From contig NC_092333.1 in assembly GCF_046630445.1 (NCBI RefSeq), positions 7,289,501-7,353,500 on the forward strand: 64,000 nt of DNA. Reading direction: 5' to 3'. Every line of letters starts with the position of its first letter. Within the stretch, counting starts at the first letter, position 1. A program made the position numbers and the translations under genes. Origin of the DNA: Rutidosis leptorrhynchoides (Eukaryota; Streptophyta; Magnoliopsida; Asterales; Asteraceae). Below the pieces are notes generated by a model that was not told the origin of the DNA, searched no databases, and saw only the letters and a program-made list of their open reading frames with translations. Positions 28,728 through 39,628 of this stretch are shown one piece after another.

Positions 28728-29620
28728 ATCATGGGATCTTATGATTAATCTTCTCGTGTTGTTTACGGGTGATCCTGAACCATATAAAATTGAATTATAA
28801 GTACATATATATAAAATATCATGTTAACTTAAAAAGATGTGATTTATTTAATTTTTTTCCCAATTATTTTCGTGGCTAAACTAGTCTTGGATATCCGATT
28901 TTGTTTCGGTCATAGTTTCTTCGTTACAACTCCGTTTTCGTTGATTCAACTTGCCATCTCCTTGGATCGAGTCCCTCTTTAAGACTATGAACTGTAAATA
29001 CCTTAGTTTGTATTCAAAATCACACGGCATAGGTTAAACTTTAGTGAAACTTATGAAGTTAATCATTTTCCATCATGTAAACAACCTCAAATGATTATTT
29101 TTCTAAAAATACTTATACTTTGAGTTAAATCATGAAATTTTTATGTGTTATCATATTCATAGTAAAAATCATTTTTCCAGAAAATAAACCTCCAATTCAA
29201 AGTTCAAAATAGTTTTTAATTATCCAACCCAAAACAGCCCCCGGTTACACTCCGACACCGTAGATTCAGTTTTTAAGGTGTTCTTTGAAAAACCAAGTTA
29301 TACCTTGTTAAGTTAGCATATAATTAAGATATGTTACAGGTCTTGAAGTATTTTAAAAGTTAAGTTAGAATGATCTATTTAGTTTGCGAACAAGTTTGAA
29401 ATCATTCAAACTATGTTCTAGTTTATAAACTCTTATATATATAGCTATAAATATATGAATTGAAAAAGAGTTGAAGTAGAGTTTTTACCTCAAGTTTAAA
29501 ATGTAAAGTTGCTGGAAAGAAGTAGTAAAATAAAAGTTGAGAGAGTTCTTGCAAGTGTGTGTGAAAATTGGAAGTAAAATTTGGAAAATGAATGTGTAAA
29601 AATGAGTTAGAAATGGTGCT

Positions 29621-29630
29621 TATTTATAGG
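29621..29630 (-). promoter_or_regulatory. putative RT-4 LTR TATA box
   Basis: Minus-strand CCTATAAATA. Its partner in the 5' LTR, at 37850-37859, is the one that would start genomic RNA. Confidence 0.6.
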
Positions 29631-30249
29631 CTTGAAAATTTGGTTTTTAGTGAAAATATCTAAGATAAGTTAAAATTTATTATGTCATGAATGACATATT
29701 ATTCCAATAATTGAAGATTTCTATTGGTATATACCAATAGTAAATACTTCTAGAAGCTGTGTATAGTACCCTAGATATACGTATAGGATTATTGAGGAAA
29801 CGGAACGAGAATTCAAATATAACTATCTTTTGTAAATATACTTATATTGTTTTATGTATAAAAGCCCTTTAAAAATGATTAAATACATTACTTATACGAT
29901 ATATGTATAAACATTATAAATCATCAGTATTTATGTCAAATAACGTTACGTAGGTTATTGTTTTGAAAACTTAAGTTAGTAGTTTCAAAATATACTTATG
30001 ACTTTTTGTTATTAATACAAAATGAGATATTAAAACATCCTAGATCATGTTAAATATGTATGTATAATTATCATATATTGTATAGTTCGTGATATCATCG
30101 GTCAAACTAGACGGTCAAACGTTGTGTAAAACTCTTTTCAAAAACATAAGTCTCAACAATTTGGATTGCTTATCATGTTGGTAAGGTTTAATTTATATAA
30201 ATATTAATCTTATAAGTATAGAACGATCGAAAAAGTGCGGGTCATTACA

Positions 30250-30264
30250 GTACCTACCCGTTAA
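30250..30264 (-). promoter_or_regulatory. RT-4 polypurine tract
   Basis: The minus strand reads TTAACGGGTAGGTAC directly before the 3' LTR, where plus-strand DNA synthesis is primed. An identical 15-mer is at 34885-34899. Confidence 0.8.
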
Positions 30265-30296
30265 ATAAATTTCGTCCCGAAATTTTAAAATTGTAC

Positions 30297-33200
30297 CTAT
30301 TTTGCGTCATCGGAAAACAAGTGTGGATATTTTTGTTTCATTTGATCCTCTCGTTCCCAAGTAAACTCGGGACCCCTTCGAGCATTCCAACGAACCTTAA
30401 CGATCGGTATGTTGCTCTGCTTGAGCCGTTTAACTTCACGATCCATGATTTCGATTGGTTCTTCGATGAATTGTAGTTTCTCGTCGACATGGATTTCTTC
30501 AAGAGGAATGGTGAGGTCTTCCTTTGCAAGACACTTCTTAAGGTTTGAGACGTGAAAGGTATTATGTACTCCGGCGAGTTGTTGCGGTAACTCGAGTCGA
30601 TAAGCTACCGGTCCAATGCGTTCGATGATCTTGAACGGGCCTACATACCTTGGGTTTAGTTTACCCCTTTTTCCAAAACGTACTACACCTTTCCAAGGTG
30701 ACACCTTTAACATAACCATGTCACCGATCTGAAACTCTAATGGTTTCCTTCGAACATCGGCGTAGCTCTTTTGGCGACTACGGGCTGTTTTCAATCTCTC
30801 CTTGATTTGTACTATCTTCTCAGTCGTTTCGTGTATGATCTCGGGACCAGTTAATTGTCGATCTCCTACTTCATTCCAACAAATAGGAGATCTACACTTC
30901 CTTCCGTACAATGCTTCGAATGGCGCAGCTTTAATGCTCGCATGATAACTATTATTATACGAGAATTCTGCTAATGGTAGATATTTATCCCATCCGTTTC
31001 CAAAATCGATCACACATGCCCTGAGCATGTCTTCAAGAGTCTGAATTGTTCTTTCACTCTGCCCGTCGGTTTGCGGATGATATGCGGTGCTCATATCCAA
31101 ACGAGTTCCTAGGGCCTTCTGTAGTGATTGCCAGAACTTTGAGGTAAATCTACTATCACGATCAGATATAATGGAAATAGGTATTCCATGCCTTGAAACA
31201 ATTTCCTTTATATACAATCGTAATAGTTTCTCCATTCTATCTGTTTCCTTTATAGGCAAGAAATGTGCAGACTTGGTGAGACGATCAACAATCACCCAAA
31301 TGGTGTCGTATCCCCAGGCAGTCTTTGGTAACTTCGTGATGAAATCCATGGTAATACCGTCCCATTTCCATTCTGGAATTTCTGGTTGTTGAAGTAACCC
31401 TGACGGCTGCTGGTGTTCAGCTTTGACTTTGGAACAAGTTAAACATTCCCCAACATATGTTGCAACGTCTGTCTTTAAATTAGGCCACCAATAATGTGTC
31501 TTAAGATCTTGGTACATCTTTCCAACTCCAGGATGTATCGAGTATCTTGTCTTATGTGCCTCATTTAATATCAACTTCCTTAATCCACCCAACTTCGGTA
31601 CCCAAATACGATTTGCAAAATATCGAATTCCATCTTCCCGCATAACGAGTTGCTTCTCATACTTCTTCATTATTTCATTTCCTATATTTTCTTTAGTAAG
31701 TGCTTCTCGTTGAACTTCTTTGATTTGTGAGTTGAGATTCATGCGAATTTTTATGTTCATCGCTCGTACTCGAATTGGTTCTCGTTCCTTTCTGCTTAGA
31801 GCGTCAGCCACCACATTCGCTTTCCCGGGATGATAACGAATTTCACAATCATAGTCGTTTATTAACTCGACCCACCTACGTTGCCTCATGTTCAGCTGTT
31901 TCTGATCAAAAATATGTTGAAGACTTTTATGATCAGTAAACACAGTGCATCTAACCCCATATAAGTAGTGTCTCCATATCTTTAACGCAAACACGACTGC
32001 TCCCAGTTCTAGATCATGCGTCGTATAATTCCGCTCGTGAATCTTCAATTGTCGAGATGCGTATGCAATAACTTTCTTTCGTTGCATAAGAACACAACCA
32101 AAACCTTGTCGCGAAGCGCCACAATATATTTCAAAATCATCGTTCCCTTCAGGTAACGATAAAATAGGCGCCGTAGTTAACTTTTTCTTCAGTAATTGAA
32201 ATGCGTTCTCCTGCTCCGAGGTCCATTCGTATTTCTTCCCTTTTTGCGTTAATGCTGTCAACGGCTTAGCTATTCGGGAAAAATCTTGAATAAACCTTCT
32301 ATAATAACCGGCTAAACCCAAAAATTGGCGTATCTGCATTGGTGTCTTAGGAGTCTCCCATTTTTCAATGGCTTCAATTTTTGCTGGATCAACCTGAATT
32401 CCTTTGCTACTAACAACGTGGCCAAGAAATTGCACTTCTTTCAACCAGAAAGCACATTTAGAAAATTTAGCATATAGCTGTTCTTTTCTCAACAACTCTA
32501 ATATCAACCTTAAATGCTGCTCATGCTCTTGCTCACTCTTGGAATAGATAAGAATATCATCAATGAAAACGATAACAAACTTATCTAAATATGGACTACA
32601 AACTCGATTCATGAGGTCCGTGGATACAGCTGGCGCATTCGTCAATCCAAACGGCATGACCAAAAATTCGTAATGACCATAACGTGTCCGAAAAGCAGTT
32701 TTCGGTATATCTTCTTCTTTGACACGTAATTGATGATAGCCCGATCTTAGGTCAATTTTCGAGTACACACATGATCCTTGGAGTTGATCAAATAAGTCGT
32801 CAATTCTCGGTAGTGGATACCGATTTTTGATAGTTAACTTATTTAATTCACGATAATCTATACACATCCTAAAAGATCCATCTTTCTTTTTAACAAATAG
32901 AATCGGAGCTCCCCACGGTGAAGTACTTGGTCGTATGAATCCATGATCCAGTAATTCTTTTAACTGACTCTGAAGTTCTTTTAACTCGGACGGTGCAAGT
33001 CTATATGGAGCACGAGCCACTGGTGCGGCTCCTGGTACTAAATCTATTTGAAATTCTACAGATCTAAATGGAGGTAATCCCGGCAACTCTTCCGGAAAAA
33101 CTTCAGGAAAATCTCTTGCCACAGGCACGTCGTTGATGCACTTCTCTTTTTCTTTCTTTTCGACTTTATTAACATGTGCTAAGATAGCATAGCACCCTTT

Positions 33201-34727
33201 CTTCAAGCACTTTTGAGCTTTCAAATAACTAATGAGTTTTAGCTTTGAGTTACCCTTCTCTCCATAAATCATCACCGGTATTCTATCCTTACAAGGAATG
33301 CGAATTGCCTTCTTGGCACACACAACTTCAGCTCCTACTTTGGACATCCAGTCCATGCCGACTATTACATCAAAACTTCCTAATTCTACGGGTATTAAGT
33401 CAATTTTAAATGTTTCTCCGGCTAAATTTATTTTACAATCACGGCAAATTTTATCGGCTTTAATTAGTTTACCATTAGCTAACTCAATCATGTACTTAGC
33501 ATCTAGAGGTAATGATGAACAATTCAATTTAGCGTAAAAGCCTCTACTCACGTAACTTCTATCGGCACCAGTATCAAATATAATAGATGCGGATAAGTTA
33601 TTAATGGTAAACGTACCCGTAACAAGCTCCGGGTCTTCACACGCCTCTCTAGCATTAATAACAAATGCTCTTCCACGTGCAGATCCATTATTCTTCTCTG
33701 GATTCGGACACTGGCTCTTATAGTGACCTTGTTTTCCACACCCATAACAAGTAATGGTAGCCAAAGCAGTTCTATTTGCATTGGTGGCAGGAGTCTTGGT
33801 ACCATTTGTATTTGTAACGAGAGCCCTACAATCTTCAGCAAGATGACCCTTTCGATTACATTTGTTGCATACCACATTACAGTAGCCAGAGTGATGTTTG
33901 TGGCATCGGTTGCATAAAGGATTTTGTCCTTTGTAACCAAAGCTTGAACCACTACCTGCACCTTGCATGGTTTCTTGTTTCTTAAAAGATTGTTGTTGGT
34001 TACCTCGATCATAATTTCCATTCCACTTTCTTTTGTTACCTGATACCTTCACATCAGTATTGGATGCTTTTTTATCCAAAATGACCTGATCCATTAGCTC
34101 GTTTGCCATGGTTATAGCTTCATGAATTGTCTTAGGTTTCGATGCTGTAACATTTGCCTTGACCTTTTTGGGCAAACCATCTTTGTACATTTCAATCTTC
34201 CGTTCTTCGGTTGGAACCAATTCAGGACATAGCAAAACTAATTCCATAAATCGCTGATTGTAGTTGGTGATTTCAGTACCAATAACCTTCAGACTTCGTA
34301 ACTCATCTTCCAACTTCCTAACCTCGTTCCTTGGACAATATTCATTGATTAACATTGTTTTGAATTCTTCCCACGGAGTATCATAAGCTACATCTCCTCC
34401 TACAGCCTTCACATAATTTTTCCACCACGTAAGTGCGCTATCTTGTAAAGTGCACGATGCATACTTGGTCATGTCCTTTTCAACACAACCACTTATTTTA
34501 AACACAGTCTCCATCTTTTCTATCCACCGGGTTAAACCGATCGGTCCTTCTGTTCCACTGAATGATGAGGGCTTGCAAGCTTGAAAAGTTTTGTAAGTGC
34601 ACCCCACACGAGGATTTGGGTTAACTGCAGCACCTCTTGCAGCCTCGACCCATAACATTCTGTCGTTCACTCGTTGATTGATGAGTTCCTGGATTTCTTG
34701 TTCCGTCATTCGGTTCAATCGCGCCAT
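30297..34727 (-). CDS. RT-4 gag-pol polyprotein, uninterrupted, RNase H Asp to Gly
   Basis: A single 1,476-residue frame, usual length for plant chromoviruses. Gag spans about 40-215 (motif [13 protein letters not shown]), with CCHC-type zinc knuckles at about 272-300 and 327-340. The protease has DTGA at 385-388. RT spans about 560-790 with FIDDILIYS (721-729). RNase H spans about 860-970. The integrase zinc domain uses H1058, H1065, C1095 and C1098, and the catalytic triad is D1128, D1189 and E1225 with 35 residues between the last two. The GPF motif is near 1363, and a chromodomain lies at about 1420-1470. Odd residues: YCGAS replaces the usual YCDAS, so the first catalytic Asp of RNase H is Gly870 (GGC at 32118-32120). 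Ser702-Thr703 replace the usual Phe-Met after NAPAV in RT. The frame is open, but autonomous activity is doubtful. Confidence 0.96.
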   Translation of the reverse strand: MARLNRMTEQEIQELINQRVNDRMLWVEAARGAAVNPNPRVGCTYKTFQACKPSSFSGTEGPIGLTRWIEKMETVFKISGCVEKDMTKYASCTLQDSALTWWKNYVKAVGGDVAYDTPWEEFKTMLINEYCPRNEVRKLEDELRSLKVIGTEITNYNQRFMELVLLCPELVPTEERKIEMYKDGLPKKVKANVTASKPKTIHEAITMANELMDQVILDKKASNTDVKVSGNKRKWNGNYDRGNQQQSFKKQETMQGAGSGSSFGYKGQNPLCNRCHKHHSGYCNVVCNKCNRKGHLAEDCRALVTNTNGTKTPATNANRTALATITCYGCGKQGHYKSQCPNPEKNNGSARGRAFVINAREACEDPELVTGTFTINNLSASIIFDTGADRSYVSRGFYAKLNCSSLPLDAKYMIELANGKLIKADKICRDCKINLAGETFKIDLIPVELGSFDVIVGMDWMSKVGAEVVCAKKAIRIPCKDRIPVMIYGEKGNSKLKLISYLKAQKCLKKGCYAILAHVNKVEKKEKEKCINDVPVARDFPEVFPEELPGLPPFRSVEFQIDLVPGAAPVARAPYRLAPSELKELQSQLKELLDHGFIRPSTSPWGAPILFVKKKDGSFRMCIDYRELNKLTIKNRYPLPRIDDLFDQLQGSCVYSKIDLRSGYHQLRVKEEDIPKTAFRTRYGHYEFLVMPFGLTNAPAVSTDLMNRVCSPYLDKFVIVFIDDILIYSKSEQEHEQHLRLILELLRKEQLYAKFSKCAFWLKEVQFLGHVVSSKGIQVDPAKIEAIEKWETPKTPMQIRQFLGLAGYYRRFIQDFSRIAKPLTALTQKGKKYEWTSEQENAFQLLKKKLTTAPILSLPEGNDDFEIYCGASRQGFGCVLMQRKKVIAYASRQLKIHERNYTTHDLELGAVVFALKIWRHYLYGVRCTVFTDHKSLQHIFDQKQLNMRQRRWVELINDYDCEIRYHPGKANVVADALSRKEREPIRVRAMNIKIRMNLNSQIKEVQREALTKENIGNEIMKKYEKQLVMREDGIRYFANRIWVPKLGGLRKLILNEAHKTRYSIHPGVGKMYQDLKTHYWWPNLKTDVATYVGECLTCSKVKAEHQQPSGLLQQPEIPEWKWDGITMDFITKLPKTAWGYDTIWVIVDRLTKSAHFLPIKETDRMEKLLRLYIKEIVSRHGIPISIISDRDSRFTSKFWQSLQKALGTRLDMSTAYHPQTDGQSERTIQTLEDMLRACVIDFGNGWDKYLPLAEFSYNNSYHASIKAAPFEALYGRKCRSPICWNEVGDRQLTGPEIIHETTEKIVQIKERLKTARSRQKSYADVRRKPLEFQIGDMVMLKVSPWKGVVRFGKRGKLNPRYVGPFKIIERIGPVAYRLELPQQLAGVHNTFHVSNLKKCLAKEDLTIPLEEIHVDEKLQFIEEPIEIMDREVKRLKQSNIPIVKVRWNARRGPEFTWEREDQMKQKYPHLFSDDAK

Positions 34728-34884
34728 ATTCTTCTATAGGAATGAAAAGAAAATAATTATTCACATGGAATATTATAGATGTAGTGTATATTTACAGTAC
34801 ATTATAGCTTATTAATAATATGAACCAGGTATTATTATAAAAGCCTTTTCTTCTTATTAGCGTTTTATAATTATATCTAGGGTA

Positions 34885-34899
34885 GTACCTACCCGTTAA
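34885..34899 (-). promoter_or_regulatory. second copy of the polypurine motif, between leader ORF and gag
   Basis: TTAACGGGTAGGTAC on the minus strand, identical over 15 bases to the tract beside the 3' LTR. It lies 158 bp before gag. It could be a central priming site or a leader RNA element. Confidence 0.55.
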
Positions 34900-35095
34900 T
34901 GTCCATACTTAATAGCTTAGTACAGAATCAATTACTACCATCTAAATAATACTTAACCATGGAAAATTATTGCATTTCACACTTCACTATTTTACATATG
35001 CTTATCTTATATCGAACATTAAGCAAACCACACTAATAATATTATACAAAACATTATATGATCCCATGGTTTAATACGGCAGCGCATCGTTTGGT

Positions 35096-35584
35096 CTATT
35101 TTCTAGGACGTTTAGGTTCAAGGAATGGCCTAACGCTTATCCTAGCTGTCTGCCTATATTTTGGCTGTGGGGCTGAAGAACTGGATGCCGGGACAGCACG
35201 AATAGGAATAGCGGGAATAGGGGTGGTAGTGTCTAGTGGAGTTGGTGCCACATCATCCTTACTAAACTCGGGATTTGAATTTTCTAATTCATTAGCCTTT
35301 CGTTTCTTTCCTAGTTCGAACTCGTCTTTTGTAATTTCCTGTATTTCTTCCTCGGGTTCACTTTCCTCCTCGGGTTCACTTTCCTCCTCGGGTTCACTTT
35401 CCTCCTCAGGTTCACTTTCCTCCTCGGGTTCACTTTCCGGGTTCTCTATAGTCGGTTCATCCGGAATTTGTGAGTCTTCCCCAAAGATATTATTTTCGTC
35501 ATCGGATAGGTTAATGACTGGAACACCATCTGAAGATTCTGGTTCGGAGTCGCTGAATGTGATAACAAGTTTTGAGCCCGACAT
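35096..35584 (-). CDS. RT-4 leader ORF: acidic protein with SIM-like motifs
   Basis: A 162-residue ORF between the primer site and gag. The N-terminus holds two hydrophobic-then-acidic motifs that resemble SUMO-interacting motifs: LVITFSDSE (6-14) and VPVINLSDDE (21-30). Residues 52-81 are five perfect EPEEES repeats. A basic patch, KKRK (93-96), and the C-terminal EPKRPRK could be nuclear localisation signals. The middle is Pro/Thr/Ala-rich. There is no known enzymatic domain. Its position matches the leader ORF of RT-3, which begins with a similar hydrophobic-acidic motif. SUMO binding and nuclear localisation are inferences; the ORF itself is clear. Confidence 0.7.
   Translation of the reverse strand: MSGSKLVITFSDSEPESSDGVPVINLSDDENNIFGEDSQIPDEPTIENPESEPEEESEPEEESEPEEESEPEEESEPEEEIQEITKDEFELGKKRKANELENSNPEFSKDDVAPTPLDTTTPIPAIPIRAVPASSSSAPQPKYRQTARISVRPFLEPKRPRK
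35342..35431 (-). repeat. 18-bp minisatellite in leader ORF (five units)
   Basis: Five in-frame 18-bp units encode EPEEES. One unit differs by a single synonymous base (CTCAGG instead of CTCGGG). Confidence 0.92.
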
Positions 35585-35758
35585 CTATCATACAACAACT
35601 AACCCATTAGTACTACATAATATTTACATATAAATTTTAACCAACAATGATAAGCAATGGTTTTTAAATCAGACCCGGTCAAAGTCCAGACTTACTAATG
35701 TATCCTAACGACTTATCGGTTAGACACACTAATGCAAACCTGGTTCGCTAAGACCACC

Positions 35759-35770
35759 GCTCTGATACCA
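35759..35770 (-). promoter_or_regulatory. primer binding site of RT-4 (initiator tRNA-Met)
   Basis: Minus-strand TGGTATCAGAGC, two bases inside the LTR edge at 35773. Confidence 0.93.
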
Positions 35771-35772
35771 CA

Positions 35773-38478
35773 TGTCATAACCCGTCCTTAACCCTAAGAA
35801 CGAGTTAGATAACGTATGATTTCATTGCGAGGTATTGACCTCTATATGAGACATTTTTAAAAGAAAACTGCATATATTTTGCATTACAAACCACAAATCT
35901 TATTTTTGATACAAGCTTTAGACGATAGAAAGATGATTATCGTTTAGCGATAATCTTCGACTTACAAACTTTACAAATAATGATAACAACACGATTTCTA
36001 GTATATTTTACAACACAAATCCTCGGGTATGCAGTTTTATTTTTGACACAAATATGCGTACGCAAGATCCTGCTCAAATTCAACATAATGCAGCGGAAAC
36101 TTCTAATTATCACCTGAGAATAAACATGTTTAAAACGTCAACATAAAGTTGGTGAGATATAGGTTTAGTGCCGGCAGCAATATATATATAGACCATAAGA
36201 TTTCATATATAAACAGTTTAATAAAAATATTCTAAGTGGTTGAGCACTTGGTAACCATACTTAACATTTAATCACGTCGCATATTCCCTTTATTATGAAA
36301 TCTTACTACACCGTACCAAGTGTAGTCACGAAACGAAGTACTGTGCAACCGTTGAATACTGGTCGTCCAGTCCGGTTGGGGTTGTCAGGCCCGATAGATC
36401 TATCAACAGGATTCGCGTTTACAATACCGCTGTAAATAACAGTTACCAAGCTACAGGGAAGTATGCCAGTGGTACAACTCAACGTAGAATATATTTTTCA
36501 GTTACTTGTGTCCATAACGTAAAACATAAAATACATGTATTCTCATCCCGAAATATTTAGAGTTTAAAAGTGGGACTATATACTCACTTTCGTCTTGAAG
36601 ATATATATATAATTTGACTTGGTCTCCGGTTGATATCACGAACCTATCCATATATAATATATCAATACCTTTTCTTTTTAAACAAACGTCACATATATAT
36701 ACTTGTTATACTTTTAATACTTTGAATAATTCCTTAGTCCGTAGTTAGCAGTTCGTTGTTAGTAATTCAATTTTAATGGTTCATTTTTAGATGTTTAATA
36801 TACCCGCAATGAAATAAATAAAACCCCCAACGAAATAAACAAAACCCCATCGTATATGTGTTGGTCGAGATTAATCTTGACCCATGGTACCGGTGTTGTC
36901 AAATGACGTGTTGCGTACATAAAGTACCGGTGTTGTCAAATGACGTGTTGCGTACAATCATGGGATCTTATGATTAATCTTCTCGTGTTGTTTACGGGTG
37001 ATCCTGAACCATATAAAATTGAATTATAAGTACATATATATAAAATATCATGTTAACTTAAAAAGATGTGATTTATTTAATTTTTTTCCCAATTATTTTC
37101 GTGGCTAAACTAGTCTTGGATATCCGATTTTGTTTCGGTCATAGTTTCTTCGTTACAACTCCGTTTTCGTTGATTCAACTTGCCATCTCCTTGGATCGAG
37201 TCCCTCTTTAAGACTATGAACTGTAAATACCTTAGTTTGTATTCAAAATCACACGGCATAGGTTAAACTTTAGTGAAACTTATGAAGTTAATCATTTTCC
37301 ATCATGTAAACAACCTCAAATGATTATTTTTCTAAAAATACTTATACTTTGAGTTAAATCATGAAATTTTTATGTGTTATCATATTCATAGTAAAAATCA
37401 TTTTTCCAGAAAATAAACCTCCAATTCAAAGTTCAAAATAGTTTTTAATTATCCAACCCAAAACAGCCCCCGGTTACACTCCGACACCGTAGATTCAGTT
37501 TTTAAGGTGTTCTTTGAAAAACCAAGTTATACCTTGTTAAGTTAGCATATAATTAAGATATGTTACAGGTCTTGAAGTATTTTAAAAGTTAAGTTAGAAT
37601 GATCTATTTAGTTTGCGAACAAGTTTGAAATCATTCAAACTATGTTCTAGTTTATAAACTCTTATATATATAGCTATAAATATATGAATTGAAAAAGAGT
37701 TGAAGTAGAGTTTTTACCTCAAGTTTAAAATGTAAAGTTGCTGGAAAGAAGTAGTAAAATAAAAGTTGAGAGAGTTCTTGCAAGTGTGTGTGAAAATTGG
37801 AAGTAAAATTTGGAAAATGAATGTGTAAAAATGAGTTAGAAATGGTGCTTATTTATAGGCTTGAAAATTTGGTTTTTAGTGAAAATATCTAAGATAAGTT
37901 AAAATTTATTATGTCATGAATGACATATTATTCCAATAATTGAAGATTTCTATTGGTATATACCAATAGTAAATACTTCTAGAAGCTGTGTATAGTACCC
38001 TAGATATACGTATAGGATTATTGAGGAAACGGAACGAGAATTCAAATATAACTATCTTTTGTAAATATACTTATATTGTTTTATGTATAAAAGCCCTTTA
38101 AAAATGATTAAATACATTACTTATACGATATATGTATAAACATTATAAATCATCAGTATTTATGTCAAATAACGTTACGTAGGTTATTGTTTTGAAAACT
38201 TAAGTTAGTAGTTTCAAAATATACTTATGACTTTTTGTTATTAATACAAAATGAGATATTAAAACATCCTAGATCATGTTAAATATGTATGTATAATTAT
38301 CATATATTGTATAGTTCGTGATATCATCGGTCAAACTAGACGGTCAAACGTTGTGTAAAACTCTTTTCAAAAACATAAGTCTCAACAATTTGGATTGCTT
38401 ATCATGTTGGTAAGGTTTAATTTATATAAATATTAATCTTATAAGTATAGAACGATCGAAAAAGTGCGGGTCATTACA
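35773..38478 (-). repeat. RT-4 5' LTR, 2,706 bp
   Basis: It mirrors 27544-30249 over its full length with four single-base differences seen by eye. It ends at the CATTA duplication (38479-38483). The TATA motif is at 37850-37859. Confidence 0.96.
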
Positions 38479-39332
38479 CATTACAATACCCAGTATGGTG
38501 CTTGTAGCACCTCTTGCACTGTGGTAAAGTACCCTTGTAGTTGGGGTTCGAGCTGGTGTTCGGGTTGGGGTTCCTTCCGTCGTTATGCCTCTTAGCGGGG
38601 GTTTGATCATAGACTCTCCCCTTGTTGTTGTCCCACTTACGTTTCTTACCGCTGGCTCCCGATTCAAATTTTGCCTTTTCCGATTCCTTGCTGATAATTT
38701 GGTTCATAAGGGTTTGCGCCATGCGCGTAGCTGCCGGGACGTTGGGTGGATTAGAAGAAGTGACATTTCCTTGAATGATGTCCCCACAAGTATCGCTCCA
38801 TTCTCTTAAATTCCGGGGTAACCATCGTGGGACACATCAGCGCTAATTCCAGATACCTACGGTTGTAACCATCAAGATCGTTTCCCACAACCTTCAACTC
38901 CCAGAACTCAGCCTCCATTTTCTGTATCTCTGCTCTGGGGTAGTACTCTTCAATCAGGGCTCCCTTAAATTCTTCCCACGGAGTGGCATAAGCCTCGTCA
39001 ATACCCTTAGCTTGAGCCAGTGTGTTCCACCAGGTTAGGGCGCCATCTGACAGCGTACACGAAGCATACTTGGTTTTGTTCTCCTCTGAGCAGTTGCTTA
39101 CACGGAACACAGCTTCTAATTTCTCAAACGACCTAGTCGGACCAACTGGCCCCTCAGTACCACTAAAATTGTGGGGCTTGCAGCTTTAAAACTCTTTGTA
39201 TGTGCACCCGTTACGAATGGGCTGGTTAACTGGTGGAGCTTATGGGTTGATTTTCGCAATAGCTGCGGCTACTCTTTCCGCAATCATTTCCTCGATTTGT
39301 GCTGCTGTGGGTGCTGCTCGTCCGTTTGCCAT
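38479..39332 (-). pseudogene. RT-3 right copy gag, 5' part, with nonsense changes
   Basis: It starts at ATG 39332. It shows the gag core motifs YASCTLSDGALTWWNTLAQAK and ends in the zinc knuckle CKRCYKHHTGYCNV, where RT-4 was inserted. Two early Gln codons are TAA (near 39243 and 39187), and a frameshift lies near 38750. The left copy has Gln at the first of these positions, so the stop arose after the array formed or in one lineage only. Confidence 0.9.
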
Positions 39333-39349
39333 TGCTCTTCTAAACAGAA

Positions 39350-39369
39350 ATTTTGACTTAAGTCAAAAT
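39350..39369. repeat. 20-bp perfect palindrome before gag, right RT-3 copy
   Basis: Same sequence and same distance to gag as 19570-19589. Confidence 0.85.
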
Positions 39370-39628
39370 CCAGCATTTAATAAATAGTAATATAGTATAT
39401 AGCAACTAACTTGGAACCAACACAACACATGTTAACTAAGCAATGCTACCAGATATAGATATCACAGAAATAACATACAGTAACGTAATTAGAACACCGT
39501 ACAAAAAGTAAACAACACTAAGTTCCATTCATTAATAATAAGTTGCATACATGCGCATAAGTTCGTACAATACATGAGTAAAACAAGAAACTACAACGAG
39601 ATTACATAATAAAATCTACTACAATGCC

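Larger units (their letters stand above)
27544..30249 (-). repeat. RT-4 3' LTR, 2,706 bp
   Basis: TGTCATAACCCGTCC at 27544 and GTGCGGGTCATTACA ending at 30249. It has the same length as the 5' LTR and is almost identical to it. It contains a 37-bp tandem repeat (28658-28727) and a TATA motif (29621-29630, minus CCTATAAATA). Confidence 0.96.
27544..38478 (-). mobile_element. RT-4: young, structurally complete Ty3 chromovirus (10,935 bp)
   Basis: Two 2,706-bp LTRs (27544-30249, 35773-38478) show four mismatches by eye (27809, 27855, 28200 and 28631 against their partners). A perfect CATTA target duplication lies at 27539-27543 and 38479-38483. It has a TGGTATCAGAGC primer site, a leader ORF, an uninterrupted gag-pol and a polypurine tract. 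It sits in the zinc-knuckle region of the right RT-3 gag. LTR identity of about 99.85 percent implies a recent insertion (tens of thousands of years at commonly used plant rates; an inference). Domain order PR-RT-RH-INT-chromodomain places it among chromoviruses, probably Tekay/Del. Confidence 0.96.

Noticed and set aside
33548-34021. alternative frame inside RT-4 gag-pol
   Set aside because: Overlaps the gag zinc-knuckle/protease coding in another frame and has no domain.
35058-35633. Ser/Gly-rich plus-strand ORF
   Set aside because: Shadow of the acidic leader ORF on the other strand; the repeat keeps both frames open.
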